DNA from: Earliella scabrosa
Taxonomy: Eukaryota > Basidiomycota > Agaricomycetes > Polyporales > Polyporaceae
DNA length: 64,000 bases
Assembly (NCBI GenBank): GCA_022605405.1
Contig: JABYQQ010000002.1
Coordinates: forward strand, 2,046,001-2,110,000
Direction of reading: 5' to 3'
Shown: in pieces, positions 11,279 through 25,381 of the stretch
Layout of the letters: the number at the start of each line of letters is the position of its first letter
Position numbering within the stretch: the stretch's first letter is position 1
Notes under the pieces: model-generated
Told to the model about the DNA's origin: nothing
Seen by the model: the letters and a program-made list of their open reading frames with translations, nothing else
Databases searched by the model: none
Position numbers and translations under genes: made by a program

Positions 11279-11704
11279 GGCTCTGAGTAAGAGCACACGA
11301 GGGGAAGTACGGCTCCCCGCCGATGGCGCTTACCTGACGTCAGTTGGCCGTGGGGGGTTCGAATCCCACTGGGGCCATGTAAGCGACCCCATCCCGATAA
11401 CCTCCGATGGTCCTTGTGGTTGATAGATCTGTCACAATCACACCTCGGGCACTTCCTGGATATCAGTGCTATGGAACAGACACGGGTGATGAATGAAGCC
11501 CTTCAGCTAGAAGCGAGAGCTCACCGTATGAGTCTTGTTGTGAGTCACGACTGAGAAGGTGCTCCAGCACTTGGGCCAAGGAGCGGATGTCAGCCACTTC
11601 GTACACATGGACAAATAGGCCGCGCCGCCCCGTTATCAGGCTCCGGCAGCCGCTGACCGAACTCGTCCTCCCATCCCATCCACTCCTTCACGACGACGAC
11701 GACA
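11279..11704. other. divergent promoter region with a cruciform/tRNA-like sequence (11327-11385)
   Basis: Between the acylphosphatase and subtilase starts. At 11327-11385 a 7 bp outer inverted repeat (CGCTTAC / GTAAGCG) encloses a CTGACGTCAG palindrome and a hairpin GTGGG...CCCAC. The hairpin loop contains GGTTCGAAT, the hallmark of a tRNA T-arm. A complete cloverleaf cannot be drawn: the anticodon arm does not pair and the T-stem has extra G residues. It may be a degenerate tRNA fragment. Confidence 0.4.
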
Positions 11705-13487
11705 ATGTCCCGCTTGCTCTGTGTCACGCTCCTGGCCGTCTCGTTGGCGTCGGCCACGCCGCTCTCTACTTACCCCAGCACCGACCGCAGGGTCGCAGGC
11801 GTGACCCTCGCGCCGCTGGTCGCGCACGAGCACCCCCACGGCTCCGTCAACAACTCGTACATCGTCATGCTCAAGGATGGCATCGCCCCCGCCCTCCTGG
11901 CGAACCACATGAACTTCCTCCAGACCGTCCACGCCTCCGACCCCGAGGGCGACGCGTTCGCTGGCCTCACGCACGTCTACGACGGGCACGTCAAGGGCTA
12001 CGCGGGCAAGTTCAGCGCCGGCACTGTCGACCAGATCCGCTTGATGCCCGAGGTCGAGTACGTCGAGCACGACCAGATCGTGCGCACGCTCGAGGTCGAG
12101 CGGTACAACGAGTTCGAGGTGGAGAAGCATGCCACGCAGAAGGGCGCTCCTTGGGTGAGTAGAGTCACACGATCTGTCGAAGACTCTCTTTCTACCGTTG
12201 GCGGGATATCCATGCAACCGTTGGCGTCGGTGATTGCGGAGGATGGTTGAGCATATCCCTGTCTGCGCCTCTACCCGCATCTATCCCTTCCCGCTTGCGT
12301 GGTATCCTCCTAGTCCTGCCGCATTTGTGCTATGCGCCGTCGAATCTCGTGCATGTCTTCTATTTGCGTGATGCAACGGTTTAGGAGCTGGGTACTGACT
12401 CAGTTATCAGGGCCTTGCTCGTGTCAGCCACCGTGCTAAGCTCACCTTCAGTACATTCACGAAGTACGAGTACGATACCGACGGGGGCAGCGGCGTCGAC
12501 GTCTACGTCATCGACACTGGCATCAACGTCAAGCACCTTGAGTTCGAGGGTCGCGCTTCTTGGGGCAAGACCATTCCCCAGAACGACGTTGATGAGGACG
12601 GCAACGGTCACGGTACCCACTGTGCCGGTACTATCGCGTCTCGCAAGTACGGTGTCGCGAAGGCCGCGAATGTGATCGCTGTCAAGGTGCTCGGTAGCAA
12701 CGGCAGTGGCACTATGTCTGACGTCGTCGGTGGTGTTGTGTGGGCGGCGGAGAAGGCTGCGGCGAAGGCCGCTGCTGCGCTCGAGGAGTTCAGGAGGACC
12801 GGCAAGACCAACCACAAGGGCTCCGTCGCCAACATGTCGCTCGGTGGTGGCAAGTCGAAGGCACTCGACGACACCGTCAACAAGGCTGTTGATGCTGGCA
12901 TGCACTTCGCTGTCGCAGCCGGTAACGACAACCGCGATGCTTGCAACAACTCTCCCGCGGCTGCCGAGAAGGCTATCACCGTCGGTGCATCGACGCTTGG
13001 TGATGAGCGCGCGTACTTCTCGAACCACGGCCCTTGCGTAGACGTCTTCGCGCCCGGTCTCAACATCCTCTCCACGTACATCGGCAGCAACTCGTCCATC
13101 ACTACCATGTCCGGCACGTCCATGGCATCACCGCACACCGCCGGTCTCCTTGCGTACCTCCTGTCGCTCTACCCCTCCGTCTCCTTCAACCCGTCAGTGA
13201 CGCCCGACCTCGTTCCTCAGCCCATGCAGGAGCAGGTCTTCTCCGTGTCCTCGCTGTCCAACGTCTACGCCCTCGCGTACTCGGTGATCCCCAGCTTCAT
13301 GGCGACGTTCCTCCCTCCTCCCGCACTTGTCGAGGAGGCCGTCGTCGCGCCCGTCCCCCCACCGACGCTGACGCCCAAGCAGCTCAAGGTCGCGCTCCTC
13401 GCGCTCGCGACGGAGGACGTGCTCGCGGGCCCGCTGCCCGACGGCTCGCCCAACCTGCTCATCTTCAACAACGCCACGAGCGCGTGA
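11705..13487 (+). CDS. secreted subtilisin-like serine protease (S8A, proteinase K type), 508 aa
   Basis: Exon 1 is 11705-12154 and exon 2 is 12411-13487; the 256 bp phase-0 intron is unusually long for this locus. Order: signal peptide (MSRLLCVTLLAVSLASATP); I9 inhibitor prodomain (about residues 50-140, SYIVMLKDGIAP to VEYVEHDQIV); catalytic domain starting near APWGLARVSHR. The triad is visible: Asp185 in VIDTGIN, His217 in GHGTHCAGT and Ser387 in GTSMASPH; the oxyanion Asn is about 322 in AAGNDN. After the usual end of the catalytic domain there is an extra Pro/Val-rich tail (PPPALVEEAVVAPVPPPT) and a short C-terminal segment. Expected to be an extracellular, prodomain-activated endoprotease. 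In a wood-decay fungus it could help nutrient recycling or peroxidase turnover (inference). Confidence 0.92.
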
Positions 13488-16400
13488 GCGTACGGCGGTT
13501 GGGTGTAGGAGTGTTGTGGACATCTCGTCGTGTTGTCTGTCGTCCGTGATCATTATCTCGCTCTCGTGTAATCATCGTTCCCTGGATATAGTCACCCCTT
13601 TACGAGTCGCGGTGTACGATAGACGTCGGTGTAGAGGATGCGATTATACATCCCCCCGTTACTTGGACTCTGGGCTCGGTATTGGCGCTGTCCGCAGCGA
13701 AGATGGTTCGTGTTGGCGCCAGCGGTCGCTAGTCCCGCCACGCCTTACAGCAATGTTCAGAATGATACGGAATTGCGTTTTGCGTGCGCGCGAGCGCTAC
13801 TCGCTCATGTGGCTGTACCGGCCAACCGGAGACTGAGAAGAAGCCGACTCGGGAAGTGGCAACTGGTCACAGTTTTGCATATTGGCATGAGGGGTCCTCA
13901 GTCAAGGCTCAAAACACCCGCTATAATGCTTGGTTGTGCTTCCATTCAATGCATGCACAGTATCTCGCTGAGTCGTCGTGTTATAAGAGAATATAAGAGA
14001 AGAACAAGGGGTCACAACAGGTGACTGGATGTCACTTCGTGACCCCATGGGCGCTCGGTGCTCGAGGCCCGGGATCCGAGTCCTCCAGACGCTGGATCAG
14101 ACGCGGGCGCGGGCGTGCGCACGAAAACGCGAATTCCGTATCAATGTGAACATTGCTGTAAGCTTTAAGCTTTACTGAGTGAGTTCCTCTGAGCCTCCCT
14201 CAGTTCAGTCCGCGCCCTTATCTGTACTAAACGCCGCTCGGTCCACACAGATATCAGAACTGACCCGGTAAGCGCATATGTGTCATACATCGATTCTACG
14301 AGGAGGCTGCCGCCCACAGACCCTACAAATACGGCGCGCCAGCTGTTCGGCGAACAGTTGATCACAAGACAAAGAAGATTAAGAAGGCATCGCTGCAGCG
14401 CTGAGGCTAGTGGCCAGTACTCGTTCCAGTGGAAGCTTCAACAGACCGTGCACTCACACTCAGGGCCGTGACCTATGTGGTATGTACCTCGTTACTTGCT
14501 CACAAGGGCCTTCCCCATTCACCGCCGTTAATCCCCACCTGACAGTGTCTTGCCTATGAACGCGCTTCTGAAGACCTTGTTTGCGACCACACGAACCCTG
14601 GCGTGGCTTCGACGCGTCAGGGTGATGACACTGGAAAGCGCCGCTTCCGGCACACTTCCTCTCCCTCTCCCTCTCCCTCTCACCTTACTCCTGGCAGCGA
14701 CGATCCAGGATCTGCTGGCCATTGTATACCTGGCGACGTTAGAGTACTCAAAGGGGCTCCTCAGGAGTCCTGTGACACATACGTAAGTCGGATCGGAGAG
14801 GCTGAGAACTGAAGTAATAGCAGACGCTGACTGGGACCTCGTGGAGAAGGTTGTTTGGTCAATACAAACATAGCCATTCAGTTACATTTGAAACGCCCTG
14901 CAACTCGGAGACTAGGCACCCAGATAACCATGTAGTATGTACTGACGCGTCCCGTTATCCAGATACTGCTGCGGTCTCCTCAAGGCTCATGTCATGGCGG
15001 GATGACGGATAGGCGTCAGTTCCGACCCATGGCGCTGTGAGCATCGCCTCTCACTCTACGCCGATGTGCGGACGGCGAAACAGCTCATTTGAGGTGTTGA
15101 AGTACGGAAAGTGCGCTCCTTCATCGCATCGCCGAAGCAAGGGAGCGAAGTCGGTGAAGAAGCGTGCGCGAACGGCTGGACCAGGCGCGTGTACATGTTT
15201 GTCGGTGCTTCAGACCTCGGCGGCCATTCGAACAGTAGGAGGTCCGAGAGGAGTTTGGCATGGCCGAGACGCGACGAAGATTCCCGGGTATCTTCAGCCA
15301 ACTGCGTCAATAGAAGCGTCAAGGCTGGAGCGCACGACACGAGGGTGGGCACACGGCGTTAGGTTCTACGTGCGCAGGATGAACGGTCTGCAGACCGCGC
15401 GCCCCCACGCTGTCTCTGAGTTATGTCCATCATGCACGTGTCTGCACATCGGCACGAGATGGCGGACGCCTCTACTATGGACCCAGCTTCCCTTAGCCCT
15501 AATGCTTGCTGTCAAGCTATCTGAGCCAGAAGTGACAGTATCACTATCTCACAGCGATTCCACCCAGTGCATACGTGTGTTGGCCACCCTCGCCCCCTTG
15601 CACACGATCCTGAGCTTTACATGGCGGCCCTTCTTTCTATCACCTCCCATCCTAACGATGTCACTGTCGCTGACGTGAGTAGGGACACAAACCCTCCCGG
15701 TGCTTCGCAAGTCGAAATTCCCACTGACAAGCCCGCAGCCTTCTCAAAGAACGAGGGTCACTCAAGTGTGGGTGATCGTCTATATTTTGGTGATGTGTAC
15801 TATTGACGCAACGCATGTGAACTAGTACTAGGAAGCTGGGCCGGGTTTACACACCTTATTGCCTGAGATCGGAGGGAGGCACCCCAAAATGCTAGTAGAG
15901 AATGGCGCCGGTTTCAATGGCGCCTTCCATTGCAAACCACACAACCGCAAGGAACACGTTGTTAGCGAGAGTTCCACAAATACCGCAGGCTGTCGTGTAG
16001 GGTTAACGCGCAACTGAGGTCCCCGGCGCTGGTAGTATGTGCTTACTGTGCATGGTTGTGAAGCTATGGCTTATTTCTTATCAATCTGTCTAATCCACCT
16101 GCGGAATAAACTGAGATGGGCTATAGGGAGATGGGTTCGAAGGGACCAAGATCCGTTGGGAGCCATCATGGTTAACAATCACCAAGCTTACAAGGCTACG
16201 GAACATCGACGTGGCAAGATCCTGCCAGCAATCAATTATTGCTTCCGAAACTTCGTCCACTAGCAGCGTCAAACGCCGCTCCCGACCCTGCCAATGTTTA
16301 CTCACAATTGCAGAATGTGTATTCCCCACACTTTCTCCCCCAACTTCCACTTCTTGAACCTTGTACACATTGGAACACAACCAACCGGAGCTCGGTCCGA

Positions 16401-16640
16401 GTCGGAGTGAGTCAGAGGCTCTGGCCGGTAGGCAGTCCTGAGGTCCATCATGAGATGAATGTTTCAACTGCAGGCCTTCGCGGAACCACGCCCATACTGT
16501 ATTCGAATGCGGCAAGCGTCGAATCACATGGATAGTATGTCGCGATTCACTAATTGGTGAGTTACTCCGACACTGAACTTAGCGGCATTTCTCCAAAATC
16601 GTTAGAACATGATTTGTGCTACAATAGGTCTGCAACCCCG
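13488..16640. other. 3.1 kb without a supported gene
   Basis: After the subtilase 3' flank I see only fragments with plausible splice sites (for example gtatgt...ctgacag around 14478-14546, and a gtgagt donor near 15675) but no continuous reading frame or recognised domain. A CTCCCT hexanucleotide run lies at about 14659-14681. The stretch may contain decayed or fast-evolving genes. Confidence 0.45.
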
Positions 16641-16644
16641 TTCG

Positions 16645-16652
16645 TATATAAA
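16645..16652 (+). promoter_or_regulatory. TATA box upstream of the Zn2Cys6 gene
   Basis: TATATAAA is 84 bp before the ATG at 16736, supporting that start. Confidence 0.55.
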
Positions 16653-16735
16653 TTGCCTCCGAGCTCATGTACAAGCCATCGCGCCTCAGCCTACCCCAGT
16701 GACTGATCCGGTCCTCCTCGAGCCACTCTTGTGAC

Positions 16736-18048
16736 ATGCCTGATCCATCACCCCAGCAGCATATGTCAGCACCTTGTCCGTGGCTCGATCAAATACGCCA
16801 GGAAAGCGTTGGGGTTCAACTGTGGCAACACCAACCAGCCTCAGTGAACATGCTCGACTACGAGCTATTGCTTCCCCCGACGACTGTCACAGTCAACTTC
16901 AAGTTGCGGCCCTCCAGCCTTGATGGGGGGAGCCTCTATTCCGCTGAGTCTTCTGTTCATCTTCCTGCATCCACAATAGTCCATGTTGGAACCCAAGGTA
17001 TGTGCTTGCACCTCAGCATATACTACTCCTCAGTCCTCCGAAGTTTGACATGTCATCCCTTCACCTCGACACTAGGTTACAGTGTTGCCCCTGGCAGTAC
17101 CGCGGCTGTTCAAATCGACGGCTTTACAACGGCCAGTTTCAACGACGAGCGTCCCATCAGTTGCACTCCACCGAAGTCCGGGATCTCCGCCCCGGAGCGA
17201 GATCTGAGCGACCAACCTCCCCAGAGCTTCCTAGCTCAGTCCGAGTCAGTCCGCACCTCATTGATAACCCCCCCTCGGGACAATGGCTGGAGTCGGCACC
17301 ACAACAGCAGCAGAGTACGATGGGAAAATCCTACATTAGGAGATGTTCAGAGACGCAGGACACGGGTAGTAGCGGTACGCCACAGGTGATAATTAGGGAA
17401 AGTCGTGTCTCACGCAGCTCTGACGCCGAACAGTGCACACGTTGCCATGATGCAAGGAAGCGGTGCGAACGTCCGGAGAACCACGATCTTCCTTGTGATC
17501 GTTGTACAGCTCAAAATCAGCCCTGCATTCCGCGGACCCGACGGAATGCTGCGCGATTCTCTAAGAAGCACGATATGGTCCAAGTTAACGGGAGCTTCAC
17601 GCAAGGTAGGTGTGTCTATGAAGACGATAGCCTCAAATGAAGCACGGCGACTGAGTATTGTTTCTCCCTGGCAGATGCTCCTATGGCCAGTGCCTTGGTC
17701 GTCAACGACTGGGAGTCTGTCCACAATAGTAGTAGGCAACCATTGGTGTCTAGCATGCCGACTCCTGAGTCGACAAGCTATCTGCCTCGAGAGCCTCTAT
17801 TCTCGGTGTCCTTCGACTCTGTCTCTACGTGCAATACATTAACGCCGCCGTGGGATACCGGAGCATTTACGCCCTCTTGGACGTCCCTCCTATGTCATCA
17901 AAGCGATCCCGGGCCCTTTTTGCTGGAAGGCCAAGTTGTACCTCAATCCGACAGCGCACAAGCTACCGGCTACATCCCTTCTGCCATGCACAATGACAAC
18001 CTTCATCATTTTCGCTTGATGAGCCCTACGGGTTCTGTAACGTTTTGA
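16736..18048 (+). CDS. probable Zn(II)2Cys6 fungal-type transcription regulator
   Basis: The central exon encodes CTRCHDARKRC, then about nine residues, then CDRCTAQNQPC. That is two C-x2-C-x6-C half-clusters with a basic first half, the signature of the fungal binuclear zinc DNA-binding domain. Likely exons: 16736-16997 (MPDPSPQQHMSAPCPW...); a Ser/Pro-rich exon from 17076 (YSVAPGSTAAVQIDGF); a zinc-cluster exon ending 17605; and 17675-18048, joined by a clean phase-1 intron (gtaggt...ctggcag). The junction between the second exon and the zinc-cluster exon lies between about 17239 and 17386 and I could not fix it: several donor/acceptor pairs keep frame. The C-terminal part is Ser/Pro-rich with no recognised domain. 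Unlike many of these regulators it places the zinc cluster mid-protein. Target genes are unknown; the nearest downstream genes are peroxidases P1 and P2. Confidence 0.55.
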
Positions 18049-18729
18049 TTACTCCTCTCCAGACTGCCGACAATCCCCGCTTAGACAGGGCATGGCCGCT
18101 TTATTGCCCAAATCGGCGGTGTTCTTTTGTGTTTCAGGCTGCCGCTGGCATGTACTGTTTCTGATCCAATCGCGCAGCTCTCTAGCTCGTAGATAGCCCC
18201 TGGTTTGGATGACTGTATGTAGATATATTGTCGTGCAGGTCGTATGCCTACTAAGTAGTAGTACTACATAGTACTCTGAAAGTCATTGGCCAAGAGACAA
18301 CGCACAGAGTGTTGTCAAGCGGTCTGTAACGAGCCCGGTAGCGTCTGACTGTAGAGTCAGCACATGGCAATCACTATGACGTCGCGCGTAGTTGGGTTGT
18401 CGAGCTTAGGCTTGAAGGTCAGTGCGGCACGGCGTATTTAGTAGACGACTCGGTAATTAGACGCTAAACAGAGCACAGCTTGTACCTCGACCGCCACGAT
18501 CTCCTCGGCGGTTGCGACCCCCTTTGTTTCCCTCTCTTTCTACGCCCGCGAGACCGTACTCCGTATCTTTTGCGAAGTTCATGCGACCCACCGATCTCTA
18601 TTGTGACGCATGATATTGGTGTTCAACCTCGCCGAACCACGTCGCGCATCATCGAACGGCGAGCGCCACTGCTGTGTCGAACCCCTCCGAGTCGCTCCTC
18701 TCTCCTCTCTATCCCGCACACCTGCGCTG

Positions 18730-18764
<35 letters not shown>

Positions 18765-20119
18765 TCAACATCCGGACGACCCTTCCAGACTAACACTTCA
18801 GTTGGCTGAAGTCAATTATAATTATAGGCATTGGACATCAGACCTCGCTCGCATGCCGTCAGACGCCCATCGCCTAGGAGGACCTCAGAACGCGTCGTCA
18901 AGTGAGGAGCAGTAGCGCAGAACCTCCCTCACTCGTGGACATCATGGGGGGAGTTATGCGCATATTTCACACTTCATAATGCAGTACGCACCCAATTGTT
19001 CAGTCCTTTTGAGTTTTTTGTGTCGTACAAGTCTAGATGACCCGCAACGGAATCATTTGAAGCTCTCGTGACCGACGTTGCCTGGGCGAAAATTCTATCA
19101 ATATCATCGAGGTAGATTGAGCGTGAGCATGTATAAGGCAGCAACACTGAGACATACTCATGGAAGGAAGGGCATGAGATACTTCCCGCTCTGTGAGTTG
19201 ACATGCTCTGAGACTCGTGTGAGAACGTCGCGAACAGCCTTTCCATGGTAGGCGTTCGTTCGGTTTACTTAAACAGTCACATGTTGGTTTAACTGAACCA
19301 ATGTAGAATTCATTCCGCGAAAAAAGATAGATAAATTAACACACGCCAGTGTAAGGGCCACGCCATGCTTGACTTTAGCGTTGAGGCGAAAGCCCCGTTG
19401 TGTAAGTGCTGCAGCAACATATGGTGCGTACCTCAGGTGTACGCGTCAGAAGCCTAGTACTGAATAGTAGACACAGCTCAGCCATACACTATGTAAGCAG
19501 TACTAGCAGTACTATCATGATGTTGCAGGGACGGATCCCAGGGTCGAAGTTAATGAGTTTACGAGTCGGTTACATAATCATAGTGTATCTAGATCAAATG
19601 TGCGGTGCTCAGGCGCTTATACACACGCTCGAATCTGACTCCCATGTCAACCATGAGTGTGTACTCCTTCGATCTCCTCCGCACCGCAATTGCATTCATG
19701 TCAGAAAAGGATCCGTAGCCAATGTGACAAGCTTGGCAGGGACAGCGGTACCAAATGGCAACATCCACCCACCGCGCATCTTTGAAGACAACTGCACGAG
19801 GACCCCGTGGTGTCAATTCTTTGCCACTACTGAGCCCAAAGACCTCATCGGAGCTGTATCCTGCTTCGAATCAAATGTACGCATTTAATGCCTCCTGGTT
19901 TTGATCGGAATTCTCGCCTGACATTCACAGCGGACTGAGAGACATGGATCTCCACAGCCACGGCTGTGGTTGGAGCGAGCAAGAGACCATATGGGACCCT
20001 GTAGTCCTGCATGCCTATTGGACCTATGTCCATAGATGAGCAACACACCGACCTTATGGCCATGCATGTACGCCATTCTCACGGACTCGGTACCGGAAGG
20101 AGCGAAACGAATGCTTTGT
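18049..20119. other. 2 kb intergenic region upstream of peroxidase P1
   Basis: No supported gene. Holds an AGTACT-rich palindromic cluster (18248-18277) and an AT dinucleotide repeat (18734-18761). Confidence 0.5.
18734..18761 (+). repeat. AT dinucleotide microsatellite
   Basis: About 28 bp of uninterrupted alternating A and T. Confidence 0.95.
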
Positions 20120-20278
20120 GATTGGACGATTGCGGAAGTAGGGATCACACTCCCGGACAGTGGAGACAACAATGGCTTCCAGTCGGTACGATTACAATGC
20201 GCTCTGGAGGACTATGTGTGCAGAGCGCCGATGGTGCTATAAAGGGGCTTTGCTCGACGCTGGGTTCTCCTCAGAGCA
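20120..20278 (+). promoter_or_regulatory. peroxidase P1 promoter: inverted CCAAT, TATA, 5'UTR motif
   Basis: GATTGG (inverted CCAAT) is at 20120-20125, TATAAA at 20238-20243, and the motif TCAGAGCA shared by the peroxidase family at 20271-20278, before the ATG at 20322. Confidence 0.65.
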
Positions 20279-20321
20279 TTCAGCTTCCTCAGGTCGCCTC
20301 TGTTCTACAAGAGCCAACACC

Positions 20322-21695
<1,374 letters not shown>

Positions 21696-21759
21696 GCGAC
21701 GCCACGTATCGGTGGTTACAATGGCACTGAAAAGTCGGGTATGGTGATTACTGCGGATG

Positions 21760-21781
21760 TACCCAAGTTTCGCACTGGGTA
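21760..21781 (+). promoter_or_regulatory. conserved 3'UTR stem-loop after P1
   Basis: Stem TACCCA / TGGGTA (6 bp) with ten-base loop AGTTTCGCAC, 65 bp after the stop codon. The same element follows all five complete peroxidase genes. Confidence 0.65.
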
Positions 21782-23080
21782 TCGAATTTGTATCTCGTAG
21801 ACTCCTCCGCTGGATGGCGCAGCAATGATCAGTACACGTGTTTCACGAACTCTGCCTCTTCCCATCGGGATGTCCCCTCGCCTCACCGAAGAGTCTGAGG
21901 TGGCCCAGATACGCCGCACTCCCCATTGCGATTGCTACTAGTGGGGTCCTCCATCTCATACTGGCTAACCTGAGGCGTTCAGGCCTGGAGTCACTACCGC
22001 ACTACATAGTAGTCGAGATCACGAACTCGCACGAGTAGTACTACTCATCCGGCTGCCGTGGGACATATGTTTTCCACAGGTGTCAAAACTAATCTCCACG
22101 AGGCCCTGACCGTTGTGCAAGATTCATACTGTCGTCAGTCAAGCTGGTCCCACGTCGGCACTGGCAGATGACTCGGATCCGCATTCAACAGGCTGAGGCA
22201 CAACTTGTTCTCATCGACACATCACATGGGCACTTCGAGCGCGCATATGGGCTCAATGCTATGAAATATGCATGATGAATCACCATGTACGCAGGCCAGT
22301 CGTAGGGCATCAGTAGGAAAGATACTTATTGATGCGTCTGTAGTACTATGTAGTACGACTTCAAAGTTCAAGCCGCCGCTGGCACAGTCTGGCAGCCGCT
22401 TCCAGTGGTTGTCAAGCGCCCAAAAGCAGTGCCGAAGCTGACTAAGCAGGGTAGATCAAATCTTATAACCCCCGGCGCTGGCGTAGCTTTTTACTTCCTC
22501 CCACTCAACTCAGTCTGGCATCGCGAAATCTTCCAGACAGCAGCGCATCTCTATCATGATGTTCGAACTCGAACATACCACTCAGTGCTGACCTGATGCC
22601 CGATCGCATGATCTTTCTGAGTAATCACTGCCAACGGTGGGTCACTTCAAGTCGTATGTTGGTCCTGGGGGTCTGGTAGCAATCTGCAGAATTACCAGCA
22701 CTTTGGTACGTCCATCTTTCCACCGCCCACGAGTTTGAGAGCTTCATTGTAGCGTTTTCTGGATCCCAGGCACACCCGAACTGACACGCATGCCCTACAG
22801 CTCCGCAACTCACCCATGGTATGTGCTCCACCACCGAAAGCTCCCGGCCGTCAGCAATAGACTCTGGCATGCCGTGTGGACGGACCACTCAGAGTTCTCA
22901 GCAAATTGAGCCAGCGTGCCTACACCTGGACATGGCTGTGTTTCCGAGCGGACGAAGGAGGGCTGCAGGACTGCCGTCCCGCATGCCCATTGGCACAGGT
23001 GCGAGACACCGACGGCGCGAGCGTGTACCCTCGCAAGGGAACTGGGCACGGTACTGGGAATATCGGAATATGCGCACTAC
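21782..23080. other. 1.3 kb spacer between P1 and P2
   Basis: No supported gene. Two AGTACT-rich palindromic patches occur at about 22000-22036 and 22341-22360. The part from about 22800 is homologous to the promoter of P3. Confidence 0.55.
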
Positions 23081-23227
23081 GATTGGTTGGCGAGCATACA
23101 GGGTCCGTGTTCAGTCCGCTAGCATCTGTGACGCTCTGCGATGCTCGGTGCCGCGATGAACAGTCTAGACGGCGAGCGGCAGAGTATAAAAGCTGTCGGG
23201 GTCGAGACGAAATCTCTCCTCAGAGCA
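23081..23227 (+). promoter_or_regulatory. peroxidase P2 promoter: inverted CCAAT, TATA, 5'UTR motif
   Basis: GATTGG at 23081-23086, TATAAAA at 23185-23191, TCAGAGCA at 23220-23227. TGCGCAC just before the CCAAT box fits the fungal metal-response consensus TGCRCNC, although such a short match may be chance. Confidence 0.62.
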
Positions 23228-23272
23228 TTCAGCTTCATCCTCTAGCCCCTCTCACCAAGTAAGCACACCGGC

Positions 23273-24644
<1,372 letters not shown>

Positions 24645-24687
24645 ATCGTCTTGGACTGAATCGGTATATGAGTGTTGGCTGTTGTTT

Positions 24688-24709
24688 TGCCCAAATTTCG
24701 CACTGGGCA
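24688..24709 (+). promoter_or_regulatory. conserved 3'UTR stem-loop after P2
   Basis: Stem TGCCCA / TGGGCA with loop AATTTCGCAC, 44 bp after the stop. The fifth pair is G-C where P1 has A-U. Confidence 0.65.
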
Positions 24710-25381
24710 CTGGGTCCTCTGTTCTGTAGACGTCGATGTGCTTTGTACGGTGGTCAATATAATGGCATTGTTCTCATCTAACATCTCCACGACCGTACAA
24801 GTTCCACAAAATGGTACTCGCAGGCGCTTTCATGAATCATTGATTTATTGCTGGTCTGTTCCTTGCGGGTGGCCACATTCTCATCTATGCGGGACCCATC
24901 ATATGATGATGCAACTGACAATGTCATGCTACTGAGCACGTCCAACACGTTGCACAAGTCACGGCGCTTCACTCCTACAGATTCTTACAACGCTGCACCA
25001 CCTTGTTCACGCCTGGCAAGAACTCATCCAACAGCGATTTTCAAGCATTCATCGACGATTTCTCCGTCACAGGTCTCTTCTTTCCCCTCTTAACCACGCA
25101 AATTCTGCGAATGGAAGGTCGTCCACAGACGCCCGAAGCGCCTATGTCGCGCGTTGTTTGTTCGGGCCAAACATGCACCTCGATTCACAGACGACGGTAT
25201 CCGCCATGCCCGACTCTCCCCATCCACCATCTCCCTACTGCTTGCTGCTCGTACCACCCATAATCTGCTCTGACTCCTCTCCACGACTGCGCTAGCGCAA
25301 GAAGCTCCGAAAAAGGTGCAAGAATCGTCGAGATCAGTCAGCAAGCGGGTCTCACGCGCATGTGGGGACGCGTCGACGGCC
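24710..25381. other. spacer between P2 and SWR1
   Basis: No separate gene supported. An upstream SWR1 exon may lie around 25206-25250 (ATG, then a gtacca donor), but its phase does not fit the next acceptor. Confidence 0.5.

Noticed and set aside
11281..11385. A complete functional tRNA gene ending at 11377
   Set aside because: The T-arm-like hairpin and a wobble-rich acceptor can be drawn, but D-arm and anticodon arm do not pair and conserved positions 8, 14 and 18-21 are missing.
12381..13028. Minus-strand frame of 215 codons within the subtilase gene
   Set aside because: It lies entirely over the catalytic exon, which has intact triad motifs on the plus strand.
23070..23080. Metal-response element as proof of Mn regulation of P2
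   Set aside because: Only a single short TGCRCNC match; it occurs by chance often and was not found consistently upstream of the other copies.
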